64,000 nucleotides of DNA, taken from positions 121,632,203 through 121,696,202 of the forward strand of contig CP092863.1 in assembly GCA_030710605.1 (NCBI GenBank), given 5' to 3'. The translations under genes were made by a program, and so were the position numbers. Source of the DNA: Cordylochernes scorpioides (taxonomy: Eukaryota; Arthropoda; Arachnida; Pseudoscorpiones; Chernetidae). Below the pieces are notes generated by a model. The model saw only the letters and a program-made list of their open reading frames with translations, was not told the DNA's origin and searched no databases. Positions 43,580-53,595 of the stretch are shown here, in pieces; the stretch's first letter is position 1; every line of letters starts with the position of its first letter.

Positions 43580-44007
43580 TTATAGATGTGATGAAAGACA
43601 TTCACACGTGGCATCTGTTTTACCTCATAGAACAAATACTTGTTTTAAAATGTAATAAACTGGGTCATTTAAGTAGGGTCTGCAAAGCTAGTAAAAGAAT
43701 GTGGGGATGTAAATTTGTACAAGAGTACTCTATATATTCTGTACAGGGCGAAACTGATGCCACAATAAATTTAACAGTAGATGATTATTCTTTGTGCTTT
43801 ACAATAGATACAAGAAGTTCAGTTACGTTAATACCTAAAAATATTTATAAGAATTATTGGCAAGGTAAAAGATTATTTCCAACAAATTTAAGATTAAAAT
43901 CCTTTTGTGGTAAATCAATAGAGATTATAGATCAAAGAAATGTTTTTGTAAAAGAAGCCAACCAATATTTACGATTAATAGTTGTAAATGAAAAAATCCA
44001 GGTATAA
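43580..44007 (+). pseudogene. Gypsy zinc knuckle and protease
   Basis: CNKLGHLSRVC is the remains of a CCHC knuckle. The protease-like region follows with CFTIDTRSSVTLIP, where the active-site DTG has become DTR, a further sign of decay. It ends at a stop at 44007. Confidence 0.7.
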
Positions 44008-44099
44008 GGAAGAGAATGGCTTAAACACCTGAAACTTGATTATTCTATATTGTTTAGCATTAAAATTTTAAATAATGAATATAATAGAAATATATTTAA

Positions 44100-44332
44100 A
44101 TGTATAAAAATTTGATGGATAGGTATGCAGATTTGTTTAACAAAGATTTGGGCTGTCTAAAGGACATTAGAATACATTTTAATTTAAAAAAGGATGTGAC
44201 TCCTGTGTTTTGTAAGGCCAGAAGTTTACCTTTCTCTCTAAAAAACAAAGTAGAGAATGAAATTGATCGTTTAGTGAATTCTTGCATTTTATAACCTATA
44301 GTTCATGCATATTGAACCGCTCCAATAGTAAG
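44100..44332 (+). pseudogene. Gypsy reverse transcriptase, N-terminal piece
   Basis: YADLFNKDLGCLKD and CKARSLPFSLKNKVENEIDR are the usual lead-in to Gypsy RT. PIVHAY-TAPIV follows after a stop, then the frame is lost at the insertion. Confidence 0.75.
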
Positions 44333-44375
44333 ATATTCCGAAATTGATTCTCCTTCCTGTTGAATTCTCTTTAAA
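44329..44375 (-). repeat. Inverted copy of a gag segment
   Basis: About 47 bases (AAATTGATTCTCCTTCCTG and neighbours) are the reverse complement of gag at about 43223-43268. It lies exactly where the RT is broken and before the Tc1-type element's left repeat. Confidence 0.8.
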
Positions 44376-45604
44376 AATGTTCTATTTGAAAGCCTTTTTG
44401 TTTATTTACAGAACGGCACCTGATTTTCCACGATAGCAGACACTTTCTGATCATGGTCATACTCAAAAGATCCAATTCTTCCTTCACCACTTTCCAGAGT
44501 CCTTCAATTGTCCTAGGGTGTCCTTTCCAAGTGCTCTTTTAAGGCCTTCAAAAAAGCAAAAATCCATCGGGGCTAAATCAGTGGATTTTACAGGGGTTCT
44601 GTTCTTTGGAATAATGTTGATTCCTGTTCTTTGCCTTAGATCTTCCAAATAAGCTTGGGTTGAAGATGAGGTATGACTTGTGGCGTTATCATGGTGAAAC
44701 CAGACTTTGTTGTTCTGTTTTCCATAGATAGAGGGAATATAATTTTAAAATATAGGTTCTAAAATGCTGTTTTGATAGTACTCCGAGTTTATTTTGGCAT
44801 TTCTTTCAACTTTTCTTATTTTTAATTTTCCTTCATATGATATACCGCATGCCACCATAAATCCTTTTGGGTAACTTTCGGCACATTCTTTCAACCAAAT
44901 TGGCCTAGATTTTTCCACCCTTTTTTGATAGTATATAGCTCTTTTTCTGTCGCAATCGGTTAAATATACCCATGCTTCGTCATATGTAACAATAAATTTC
45001 CATCTATCAGCAGCCAAGAAATTTTCATAAAAATATCTGCTGATATTGTGTCGCTGACGAATATGGCTTTGAAACAATTTGTGAACCGCATGTTTTTTTT
45101 TTTGTAGCTTTTAGGCCTAAATCTTTATTTATTATTTTATTTATTGTTGACACTGATGTTCCTATTAATTTGGCTATATCTCTTTGTGGAATAGGATTTT
45201 CTTTTGTAATATATTTTTTCACTTTTTTGACAGTTGCAGGAGTTCTCACAGATATAAGATGATAATCTTTTGTCCATTTCTCCGTAGGTGCTTTGAATAA
45301 AAACTTGATATTTTTGTCGTGAATAATATTATAAATACCTTTTTTAGAAATGTTGATATCATCTTGTTTGCATATTTTAATTATGTCCAAATAGGTAAGA
45401 TTAGCTCTGGAAAGTGGTAAAGGAAGAATGGGATCTTTTGAGTATGACCATGATCAGAAAGTGTCTGCTATCGTGAAAAATCAGGTGCCGTTCTGTAAAA
45501 TAAACAAAAAGGCTTTCAAATAGAACATTCGAAAATATTCAAATATGGTGTTAATTTTTTATATTTTATAATTAACTTGTTTCCTATAAGTGTGAACACC
45601 CTCT
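44376..45604 (-). mobile_element. Tc1/mariner-type element, DD41D
   Basis: Inverted repeats of about 124 bp (44376-44499 and 45405-45527) share TGTTCTATTTGAAAGCC and TGATCATGGTCATACTC. The right end continues to CACCCTCTG before TA (about 45604), but the matching outer part on the left is absent and replaced by the inverted gag piece. Gypsy RT resumes at 45607. Confidence 0.82.
44484..45390 (-). pseudogene. DD41D-type transposase, frameshifted
   Basis: Three overlapping frames. The first has HTH parts KTRTPATVKKVKKY-like sequence, IPQRDIAKLIGTSVSTINKI and KDLGLKATKKK. The second has RWKFIVTYDEAWVYLTDC with the first catalytic Asp, and ECAESYPKGFMVACGISY. The third has VWFHHDNATSHTSSS and STDLAPMDFCFFEGLKRA, with 41 residues between the second and third Asp, by my count. 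DD41D is a rare spacing, known from rosa-type elements. Breaks near 45060 and 44745 make it inactive. Confidence 0.8.
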
Positions 45605-45606
45605 GT

Positions 45607-46132
45607 AGATAGGTATCCCCTTCCATCGATCGATGAGATCTTTTTAAAATTATCTAGAAGCACCGTATTTTCGACTCTAGACCTATCACAGGCTTACTTA
45701 CAAGTAATGTTAGCGGAAGAAGCCAAAGCTGTTGTTGATATAAACACAACAAAGAGGTTGTTTTCTTATAAAAGACTACCATATGACGTAGCGGTAGCAC
45801 CAAATAAATTTCAGAGGATTATGGAAGGCCTATTTTCAGATTTGCCAGGTGTGGCCTGCTACATAGATGATATTTTGGTTGCAGGAAAATACTTTGAAGA
45901 TCATGAACAAAAGTTGATTCTAGTGTTTATATGATTGCTAGAAAAAGGTTTAAAGTTAAACAGATATAAATGTAAATTTAAAATGAAATCGGTGGAATAT
46001 TTAGGGTTTAAAATGGATAAATATGGACTGCATCCCTTAGAAAATAAAATTAAAGCAGTGATAGAGGCGCCTGAACCTAAAGAATGTTTCGCAATTGAGA
46101 TCTTTCATAGGACTCTTAATTTATTATTATAG
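45607..46132 (+). pseudogene. Gypsy reverse transcriptase, C-terminal piece
   Basis: It begins YPLPSIDEIF and FSTLDLSQAYLQV, then FSYKRLPYDVAVAPNKFQRI and the catalytic CYIDDILVAG. A stop at about 45932 separates it from LLEKGLKLNRYKCKF and VEYLGFKMDKYGLHP. Otherwise it is well kept. Confidence 0.85.
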
Positions 46133-46988
46133 ATTCATAAAGAATATAGCAAACATTTTAGCGCTATTCTATCAACTTTTGAATAAAAATTGTAGATGGA
46201 ATTGGACGAAAAAATATCGAATGTTATTTAAAAAATGTAAATCATTATTAATAGACTATGGACCAGGCGTAATTCTGAGTCATAGAAATGATAGAAAGGA
46301 AGAATGCGCTATAGAATTTGCTTCTAGAACATTAACTGAAGCGGAAAAACATTTCTCTCAACTAGAAAAGAAAGCGTTGAGCATAACTTTTGGCGTTGAG
46401 AAATTCAGACAATACTTACTGGGACGAAAATTTGTATTGGTCACAGACAACCGACCCTTAATTCATATATTTTCACCTCATAAACTAATTCCCATATGTG
46501 CATCATCCATAATTAAAAGATGGTCCTTTAAATTAGCTGCATTTAAATATACTGTGGAATTTCGAAAAACTAGTGATAATTCCAATATTGACGCATTGTC
46601 ACGTCTTCCTTTAGAATCGAGTGTCAGGGAGTCTCTTGATGAAGACCAGGTACTTCTTCTTAGGAAGTCGAATGAGGTACCGTTCTCTTTTATGGAGGTG
46701 GCTAATGAGACCCCGCAAGATAAAATACTGTCTATAGTATTAATGAATGTTAGAGAAGGCAACTGGGAATTCACAGGGGTACCGAGAGAAAACCCACTAG
46801 CTCCTCAATATAAGATCAATGACGAATTAAGTTTGGAGTTTGGTTGTCTTCAATGGCCTGAAAGAGTGGTAATTCCCCAAAAATTAAGATCTTTAATTTT
46901 GAATGACTTGCATGAAATACACATGGGGATTGTTAAAATGAAGATGATTGCCAGACGGTATTTTCTGGTGGCCAGGCATAGACAGTAA
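46095..46988 (+). pseudogene. Gypsy RT thumb, RNase H and start of integrase
   Basis: RSFIGLLIYYYRFIKN is the RT connection. RNase H shows AIEFASRTLTEAEKHFSQLE, KKALSITFGVEKFRQYL and LVTDNRPL. The usual first Asp segment (DAS...G) is shortened. LHEIHMG and the next frame's CRVC form the integrase HHCC finger. A frameshift lies near 46960. Confidence 0.82.
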
Positions 46989-47664
46989 CATCGAGGAGTT
47001 AACTAGAGAATGTAGAGTATGCCCAGAATCGGCAAGCATGCCCCCGTCTACCATCTCGGAATGGACTTGGCCCGAAAAACCGTGGCATCGACTTCATCTT
47101 GATCTAGCGGGTCCGTTCATGGGAAGAATATTTTTGGTTCTCGTGGACAAATACTCAAAGTGGATAGAAATTTTTATCATCAAAGATATTACCAGCAAAA
47201 CGATTATAAATCATCTTAGAGAATTTTTTTCCAGATTTGAATTGCCCTAATATTTGGTTACAGATAACGGAAGACAGTTTGTCTCCGGTGAATTCGAGCA
47301 ATTTACCAAAATGAATGGTATACGGCAAACTAAGACCAGTCCGTATAATCCTAGTACAAATGGTTTAGCTGAGAGATATGTAAGAGAGTTTAAAAACCTT
47401 TTGAGAAAGAATAATGGGAAGGATGATTTAGAGACGAATCTACAAAGTTTCCAATTTGCTCATAGGGCATTCCCCCAAACTGTAATAAAGGAATTCCCCG
47501 GCGGAACTGCTAATGAAGAGAAGTTTAAGATCAAGATTCTCGAATTTAATACCAAGATGGGAAATCCGCGAGAGGTATTTCATGAGGCCGTAAGAAGGCA
47601 GGAGCAGTTTACTACAGGTTGCGAGGTTTATTTCCGCAACTATGCAACTGGACCTAAACGGTAA
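46948..47664 (+). pseudogene. Gypsy integrase
   Basis: IFWWPGIDSNIEELTRECRV, then HLDLAGPFMGRIFLVLVD (first Asp), a stop at 47248-47250, then VTDNGRQFVSGEFEQF (second Asp) and YNPSTNGLAERYVREFKNLL (Glu). All three DDE residues are kept apart from the in-frame stop. The Arg-rich region after 47664 is out of frame. Confidence 0.85.
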
Positions 47665-48060
47665 AAAGGTACCATTTTGGAATTATTGAGCTACCGTCAC
47701 TACCTTATAAGTTGCGAGGGCGTCGTGTATAAGAGTCATATCAATCAATTGCGACCTGTGAGAAAGAAACAAGTGGAGACAAGAAATTTGATACTTCCTC
47801 GAACATCAGGAGAGAAGCCTGTAGGTGGAAGTCAGAAATAAAGTGAAGAGGAGGTTCCAGAGGTTACATCAGGAAACAAGGAGGAGGCTGCTTCTGTGCA
47901 CGTACCCTCTTGTACTCCTATACCAGGGCCTGTTGCTGTGCACGTGCCCTCTTGCACTCCTAAACCGGAGGCTGCCGCTGTGCAAGTGCCCGTCCGCAGT
48001 TCTACACCTCAGAGAGCCAGGAAACCCCTAGACCGGCTGAAGTATTATTAAGGGGGGAGA

Positions 48061-48158
48061 TGTGTTTTGTATGTAAATAGATGAAGATTATTTGCATTAT
48101 TTAAAGTCTCATTATTTAAGAATATATGTGTATATAAATTGGACATTTTTTGTTGGCC
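48061..48158 (+). repeat. Gypsy 3' LTR (truncated)
   Basis: Preceded by the purine tract AAGGGGGGAGA (48050-48060). About 98 bases match the 5' LTR up to TTGGACATTTTTTGTTGG. The last 35 or so bases of the LTR are missing. Confidence 0.75.
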
Positions 48159-48361
48159 AAACGAAAAGAATCTGAGGCTCTTTATTGGACACGACAAAAA
48201 CAAAAACGGCATTCCAGAGTAAAATAAATCATCAGAGATAGATAATTTTTTTTCAAATGAATTAAAATAAATATAATCGATACTAAGAGAGAGTTGAATT
48301 TAAAAAAATAGAAAATTATTATTTTCGAAATATAAATATCTGAAAGGATTCCAGCAAACAG

Positions 48362-48785
48362 CATCTAAAATATCAGGTTTTTTTTTTTTTTGCTACATGT
48401 TTTAATTTGCATATACCTATTTTACATATCTCAGATTGTATTAAAAAATCGTTAACCAATTATTCATACTTTTGGCGAAGTGGTGTTTTATTAATTTGTT
48501 ATTTTATATTATTAGGGTTCTTTCCTGGTATTCAAAAAGTAAAAATACGTGTCGTTCAGTTATATTTTTCAATTTATCAAACAATTTGGCCGCTGAATCG
48601 CTGATTCTGGTAGGGCGCCATCTAGCGAAGGAAGTTGTAACTAAAATCAATTTCGAATTTTTCATTATTTGCCATAAAAATTCCCATTGCATCCTGAACA
48701 CAATGGTGTTTACCGCATTGCTCTAGAGCAAATATTCGCGGAGTTATTAATTTTTAAAGTTGTGCGGGACTTTTGGATCACCCTG
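48362..48785 (-). repeat. Right long terminal inverted repeat
   Basis: Mirror of 32177-32594, ending GGATCACCCTG followed by TA. A poly-T run at 48379-48391 is an addition. Confidence 0.88.
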
Positions 48786-48835
48786 TATATATATAATTTT
48801 GAAAATTATAGCAATCCATAAATAAATCTTTAAAT

Positions 48836-48912
48836 AAAAATACATATTTTGGATCAAAAAATGAATATTATAAAAAATAAATTATATTTTGATCCAAAAT
48901 ATGTCTTTTTAA
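48836..48912. repeat. Short palindrome, core of the GGTTGGC MITE family
   Basis: TACATATTTTGGATCAAAA is mirrored by TTTTGATCCAAAATATGTC. It has the outer ends of that family without the GTTGGC hairpin. Confidence 0.55.
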
Positions 48913-49059
48913 TATAATATAATGTGGCTTATGATGGTAGAACGACGTTTGACAATCATACCGCAAATTTTTCTTTTGAACGAAAAATCGTAATTTATTT
49001 TAAGGAGAAATAACGATTATTTCTAACCTTAGAGATGAAGTATGAAAGGATGAATTGTG

Positions 49060-49160
49060 AAGAGTAATGATGAACGGAAAAATAAAGTGTCCAGGGATGG
49101 GAATCAAACCCACAGTATTCCGCTTACCGGGCAGATACCATGAACACCAGGTCTTTTTAT
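49060..49160 (-). repeat. tRNA-like SINE head fragment
   Basis: On the minus strand GTGGGTTTGATTCCC is a B box, and GTCCAGG can pair with CCTGG as a partial acceptor stem. The anticodon arm does not form a normal cloverleaf, so it is a SINE head or tRNA pseudogene. Confidence 0.45.
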
Positions 49161-49167
49161 ATTAAAA

Positions 49168-49681
49168 CTAGCCGAATGACCCGGGCAACGCCCGGGTTTT
49201 ACCCGATTAAATGTTTTTATTTGAATTCTATTCGTTACAATTATAAATTGGCGCCGTGGATGTCACTCTTGTGAAACGTCCCGCTCCAAACTTTGTGTCT
49301 GAGAAGCGATATTTTTATAGAAAGATGATCTGGCTTTTGTTTTCTGCTCGAATGAATGTTTTTCTGTTAGAATTTTGTTCCTGCGTACAAAATAATGAGC
49401 TGGTTTCACCCGTGGTCTCTGCTTTTTGAAATTTTTCCCGATATAATTTTGTATCTGATAATCTTACATGATACAGCAATATCGTCATCATCATTTTCTG
49501 ACTAATAATATATAGTTTTAATAATTGATTTATATATTTTTTAAAATAGCCTATCGTCTTCCCCGTATTTTTTTACCTATGTATGGAAATTTTGGTTTGA
49601 ATTAGTGAACTACTGCGAATTTGTATACCGGACATACAAACCAACAAACATACAAACATTCCTTTTTATATAAATAAAAGA
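49168..49681 (-). mobile_element. Non-autonomous Helitron (copy D)
   Basis: CTAG at 49168-49171, hairpin CCCGGGCAACGCCCGGG, and GA (TC on minus) at 49680-49681. The 3' part matches copy B (20489-20860) and the 5' part matches copy C (31801-32172), so it links the two as one family. Confidence 0.8.
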
Positions 49682-49719
49682 TATAATATAAATGAGTTTT
49701 AAAAATTGTTAAAAAAAAA

Positions 49720-49790
49720 TGCATCGGCCGGGAATCGAACCCTGGCCGCCCGCGTGGCAGGCGAGCATTCTACCACTGAACCACCTATGC
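49720..49790 (-). tRNA. tRNA-Gly (anticodon GCC)
   Basis: On the minus strand a 71-base cloverleaf: GCATAGG acceptor, GTTCAGTGGT in the D region with the A box, anticodon loop CTGCCAC with GCC, B box GGGTTCGATTCCC, CCGATGC and A. It decodes GGC and GGU glycine codons. The acceptor has one mismatch (A5 with G68) and the T stem one (A50 with G64), compared with the usual animal sequence. A run of nine T follows the 3' end, a good Pol III terminator. It could be functional or a young pseudogene. Confidence 0.82.
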
Positions 49791-49799
49791 TTTAAAAAA

Positions 49800-50540
49800 A
49801 ATGGCCATATTTAGGTATTCATTCCATTCCGGATTAGTCCGCGTAAAAAAAAAGTTCTTCAAATGAAAAAAAGAAATAGCCAAAAATACTAATCAAAATG
49901 CAGCCGAAAATTTTCCTCAGGTTTATAAAAAGCGACATGCAAAATTTGGTACCAAATTGGTTTAGTAGTTTTTGAGTTTATCGCGAAACAGACAGACAAA
50001 CAGAAATTGACTTTTATATATATAGAGATATATATAATTACAAAATTTAATCTCAAAAAATGAAAAACTATAAGAGTGATGATTTAACAGAGATGCAATA
50101 ATTTTTCTCTCATCGTTTTTGTTGTTAAAAAAGTCGATATAAGAAACCACAAATAAGTATAGTAGAGATTTTAATTTACGTTCCTAGTCAAACAAACTAT
50201 GCAAATTTTATTTTTTTTAAGAAGGAGCAATAGTTAATGAGTGAGAGAGGAGGAGATTTGTCACATCTCTCCCAGAATCCAATCTCGCCAGAAAGACAAC
50301 ACTTAATTTAGGCCTAAATTAGTTTGAATAGCGCAGGGGCCAATTTCACTTTGAAGGGCGTAAACCCGGCAAATATTTACTTCAACGCCGTTTAAAATAA
50401 ACCTCTTCTTTTTTTCAACATACACACTGATTTGATGTAGAACTTATTTTTTCCATAACTGTAGATTTCTATGTGTCGAGAAAAAAAGTTTTTTTAATAG
50501 AAATATTTGGATTATAAATTATAAAAAAGGATATATATAT
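49800..50540. other. Unassigned, with a dispersed-repeat end
   Basis: The part at 49935-50035 (GTAGTTTTTGAGTTTATCGCG, then CAGACAGACAAACAG) resembles a sequence common near ends of invertebrate interspersed repeats, but I cannot name the family. The rest holds no recognisable gene. Confidence 0.35.
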
Positions 50541-50620
50541 ACTCATGGACAAAATTTAAGGAAGTAAAAAGTCTTTGATATGACAGGTCGTCTGTTTTTT
50601 TAAGAGACAACAGAGACAAT
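50541..50620 (-). repeat. End fragment of the 118-bp-family MITE
   Basis: CTCATGGACAAAATTTAAGG is followed by AAAGTCTTTGATATGACAGG and GTCGTCTGTTTTTTT, the reverse of the unique right end at 10020-10101. Confidence 0.7.
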
Positions 50621-51399
50621 GCATCTAACCAAACAACTCATCACGACATTCAGTCGACAGGATCATTTGCAATACTACATATATGTGAAATATATGTATG
50701 TAATATTATAAAGAATATTGTCTAATAAATAATTATGTACCATGTTGGATATAATGTATTCTGTATGGATTCAAATAAAGATGGCAGTCAAAGGACGTGG
50801 AGATGGAAGAAGTAGAAGAGAAAAGAACGACAGATCCAAGTCGTGTATCTAGGTCACTTAGAACAAAGAGGCCCTCATATTCCAGAGTTGAATGTCCTGA
50901 GAGATTGGGATGTTAGGCAAAGCTCCTTCCCGACCAAATTCACCATCATGGCCGACAGAGACAGGGACCAATCAAAGGTCAAGCAGGGTCCCACATGACC
51001 CAAGCCGGGGGGTGGGGCAACCGCAGTTCGGTCGGTGTAACGTGTGTGTCAAGACGTGTGTGTGCATCTTCTAAAAGTAGTGCCTCGAGGTCCAAGATGT
51101 GAGTCATCTCAATCCAATTTAATCGCGAAAATCCTTCCATCTCCTCTCCCGAGCCGCCAATGATTAATATTCCGAGGTGTTTTGTGATTCATTAATCGAT
51201 ATAGTGTGCCGATTTTTCATCCACCGCCATCGATAACGACTGCCCAAACATACAAAACCCCATCCACTCCCGAGGATTCTCAGGACAAAGCACTTTATCA
51301 CAGTGAAGTCGACAAGCATTTTTTTTATATTATATGTATATATATTTATATATGTGTATATGTAAATGAATATATGAAAAAAACAATAGAAAAACAGGT
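50621..51399. other. Unassigned, mostly non-repetitive
   Basis: Less AT-rich than average and without matches elsewhere in the window. Short open frames are present, none with a motif I recognise. Could be a regulatory region or an unfamiliar element. Confidence 0.4.
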
Positions 51400-51472
51400 G
51401 CTCTGCCATCTAAAAAGCACATGTGCTCCTGGTCAGGATATGCTTTCTTTATTTTTAATATATATATTAAGA
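51400..51472 (+). repeat. Half of a palindromic MITE
   Basis: ATGTGCTCCTGGTCAGGATA and a nearby TGCCATCT piece match the right half of the MITE at 59005-59194. Confidence 0.6.
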
Positions 51473-51779
51473 AAAAAGCATCTCCTTATCTTTCAACTGA
51501 AAGTTGCTGATGGCTTGCGCCATCTATCGGAAAAAATATCAACTATTCTCGTTGATTTTTAATTATTCCACAATTGGTCAAATACCCATTCTTGATTAAT
51601 CAAGAAAAGCTAACCACTATTTGGCCAATTCTAGAATAATTAAAAATCAACGAGAATAGTTGATATTTATTCCGATAGATGGCGCAAGCCATCAGCAACT
51701 TTCAGTTGCACGATAAGAAGATGCCTTTTTCTTAATTTATGCACCTTATCTCAGTACAATATCATATTTGTACTATTTT

Positions 51780-51780
<1 letters not shown>
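51473..51780. repeat. Palindromic ribozyme-element remnant
   Basis: Two inverted copies of the leading part of the 338-bp unit meet at about 51617. GGCATCTCCTTATC-like sequence at the left is mirrored by GATAAGAAGATGCC at the right. The join falls in the stem I region (AGCTAACCAC), so the ribozyme itself is lost. The right copy also keeps the tail that precedes the unit in tandem arrays. Confidence 0.82.

Positions 51781-51781
<1 letters not shown>

Positions 51782-51837
<56 letters not shown>
51782..51837. repeat. (TA)n microsatellite
   Basis: About 28 uninterrupted TA repeats. Confidence 0.95.
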
Positions 51838-51839
<2 letters not shown>

Positions 51840-52427
51840 TGGAAATTTTGCCGGGAGGAAATATGTCATAATATATATATGTCATAATATATACTCTTCC
51901 AGCAATAATAAAGCAAACCTACAGTAAACCCAGAGAGAGACGGGAGGGTAAAGTCCGGTCACTTTAGACATCAGCGACATTCCAAGGGGCGACCACTGGG
52001 GCCCGTTACTTGGAACCTCGGGGCTATTAAGACAGTTGGGGATTGTGTGTGACACGAACGGCCGCCCGGCTTTGCCGGGCCCGTCTCTCTCTCTGGTTGT
52101 CTGGGATTCCTCTTCCAAACTTGTGGTGTGATTATTTCTCTTCCCACCTATTATTATATTGCCACATAAATATATATAACACAATATAACAGGTCTTCTG
52201 TTGGAGGGCATGTTGGCCCGAAAGCTAGAGAAATAAAAAATAGTTAAAGAAACCTGGTCTTGTTTGTTGATTCTGTAAAATTATATTTACTGTCCTTCTG
52301 GCATGACGTAATGAGAAATATATTTACATAAAACTGAAATATGTTGGAAACTGAATGCTACGACTACAGCTAGCGCCACACTGGCCTTATCATCATCACT
52401 ACAGTTGGTTCACTTCTTCTCACTTAT
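51840..52427. other. Unassigned; includes GC hairpin
   Basis: CCCGGCTTTGCCGGG at 52065-52079 is a perfect GC hairpin like those near Helitron 3' ends, but no CTAG follows at the right distance. No gene is seen. Confidence 0.4.
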
Positions 52428-52687
52428 CTACCTTTTCACATCTTTAGGACACGCCCTAAAAAACCAGGAATTTTCGAACTCAGACATACTCCGAAAATGG
52501 CTTGTTGACTGGTTCGACTCAAAAGGAATAGAATTTTTCAGACAAAGAATTTGAAAATTGCCTGAAAGATGGTCCGAGTGTATAGCCAATCAGGGCAATT
52601 ACTTTGAATAAAAAATCTTTTGTTGTATGGAATTGGTGAAATTTTGAATTCACTAAAAATTTTCGCTTTTCATACTAATAGACCTGG
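52428..52687 (+). mobile_element. Mariner 3' fragment
   Basis: About 260 bases match 39667-39929, including the transposase end and the right inverted repeat ending AATAGACCTGG before TA. The rest is missing. Confidence 0.88.
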
Positions 52688-52689
52688 TA

Positions 52690-53595
52690 TATACTGTTAA
52701 TGTGTTCGCTATTTTAACTCTCTTTTACTAAATGGATAATAAAGGTTATTGTCATATTATCAACAATGGCTTCATGCCTTCATACAATCTGTAAGTACCT
52801 AAATCTCACAACAAAATATTTATCAACAAAATAGGTGACATTCAATTAACGAAAACAAGTCAACTCTTCTAAAAGTCCATCGTGCCAACAACAAAAACAT
52901 GGCATAAAACAAATCAAATTACAACACAAAGTGCTAATAAAATATTTAATGAAATATATTACAAGATAATTAAAAATTTACAACGGATTATCAATATATA
53001 TTTTTAAAAACAGTTTGTTTTCGTTATTTATTGAAGGGCGTGTTTAAATTCTACCAATTAGAGCGAACCAAACGAGAGTTTCAGAGGTCGAGCGATGTGA
53101 TTGGTCCGTGTTTTGGCGGGAAAATAAAAAGGCGCAGACGACGGCACCTCTGGGGAAATTAACGTCGAGTTAGATTAGAACTCGCTGATCGCCTAGGTTA
53201 TGAATGATGTCTGCCTTCAAGAGATAACTTTTTATATCTTTATTTTTTATTTACTCCTGTAGTGACTTACTTATGTTTCTGTAACAACTGAATTTGACAA
53301 TAAAAAACTTGTGATATACTGCTAGGGTTAAAATAAGCTGCTACTTATAAGGATGATCTAGAGAGAGAGAGAGAGAGAGAGTAAAAAACTTTATTTTTTT
53401 TTTAAATCTTCTAACGTTTATTTTTAAAATACTATAGCGCCCCCTCTAAATAGCGCCTCCCTCTCTATAGCGCCCGATTTTAAATACGTAGTACGATGCG
53501 ATATTTACATTAAAGTTACCTGTCTATAGCACCCTATTTTGGCGAATTTCAAGAGGAGGGGGGGGCTATAGACAGGTTTAACTATATATATATAT
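52690..53595. other. Unassigned, contains a promoter-like block and GA repeat
   Basis: AT-rich. The part from 53030 to 53300 is non-repetitive and contains the motifs listed at 53099. A (GA)n run is at 53361-53383. A purine-rich stretch with nine G lies near 53558. No open frame follows the promoter-like block. Confidence 0.45.
53099..53132 (+). promoter_or_regulatory. CCAAT / E2F-like / TATA-like cluster
   Basis: GATTGGTCC (inverted CCAAT) at 53099-53107, TTTTGGCGGGAAAA (perfect E2F-type palindrome) at 53111-53124 and AATAAAAAGG (weak TATA) at 53123-53132. This arrangement resembles cell-cycle promoters such as those of histone genes. No coding frame lies downstream, so a non-coding transcript or an orphan promoter is possible. 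Confidence 0.35.

Larger units (their letters stand above)
42617..48158 (+). mobile_element. Degenerate Gypsy-type LTR retrotransposon
   Basis: LTR, gag, protease, RT, RNase H and integrase follow in Gypsy order. All frames are broken, and a Tc1-type element splits the RT. No envelope-like frame is seen. It has inserted in the LINE remnant. Confidence 0.88.
32177..48785. mobile_element. 16.6-kb nested structure with long terminal inverted repeats
   Basis: Both ends begin CAGGGTGATCCAAAAGTC reading inward and are flanked by TA, as in Tc1/mariner-type elements. Inside lie, in order, an intact LINE, a broken HTH/DDE transposase split by mariner, a dead LINE piece and a Gypsy split by a DD41D element. 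Subtracting these inserts leaves roughly 3 kb, a sensible size for one transposon with 420-bp ends and the HTH/DDE gene. That the HTH/DDE gene belongs to these ends is an inference. Two independent opposite insertions are the alternative. Confidence 0.6.

Noticed and set aside
42617-48158. Endogenous retrovirus with envelope
   Set aside because: After the integrase there are only short Arg/Leu-rich broken frames, a purine tract and the LTR; no envelope-like region, so plain Gypsy retrotransposon.
52065-52079. Helitron 3' hairpin CCCGGCTTTGCCGGG
   Set aside because: No CTAG or CTRR end at the required distance on either strand.
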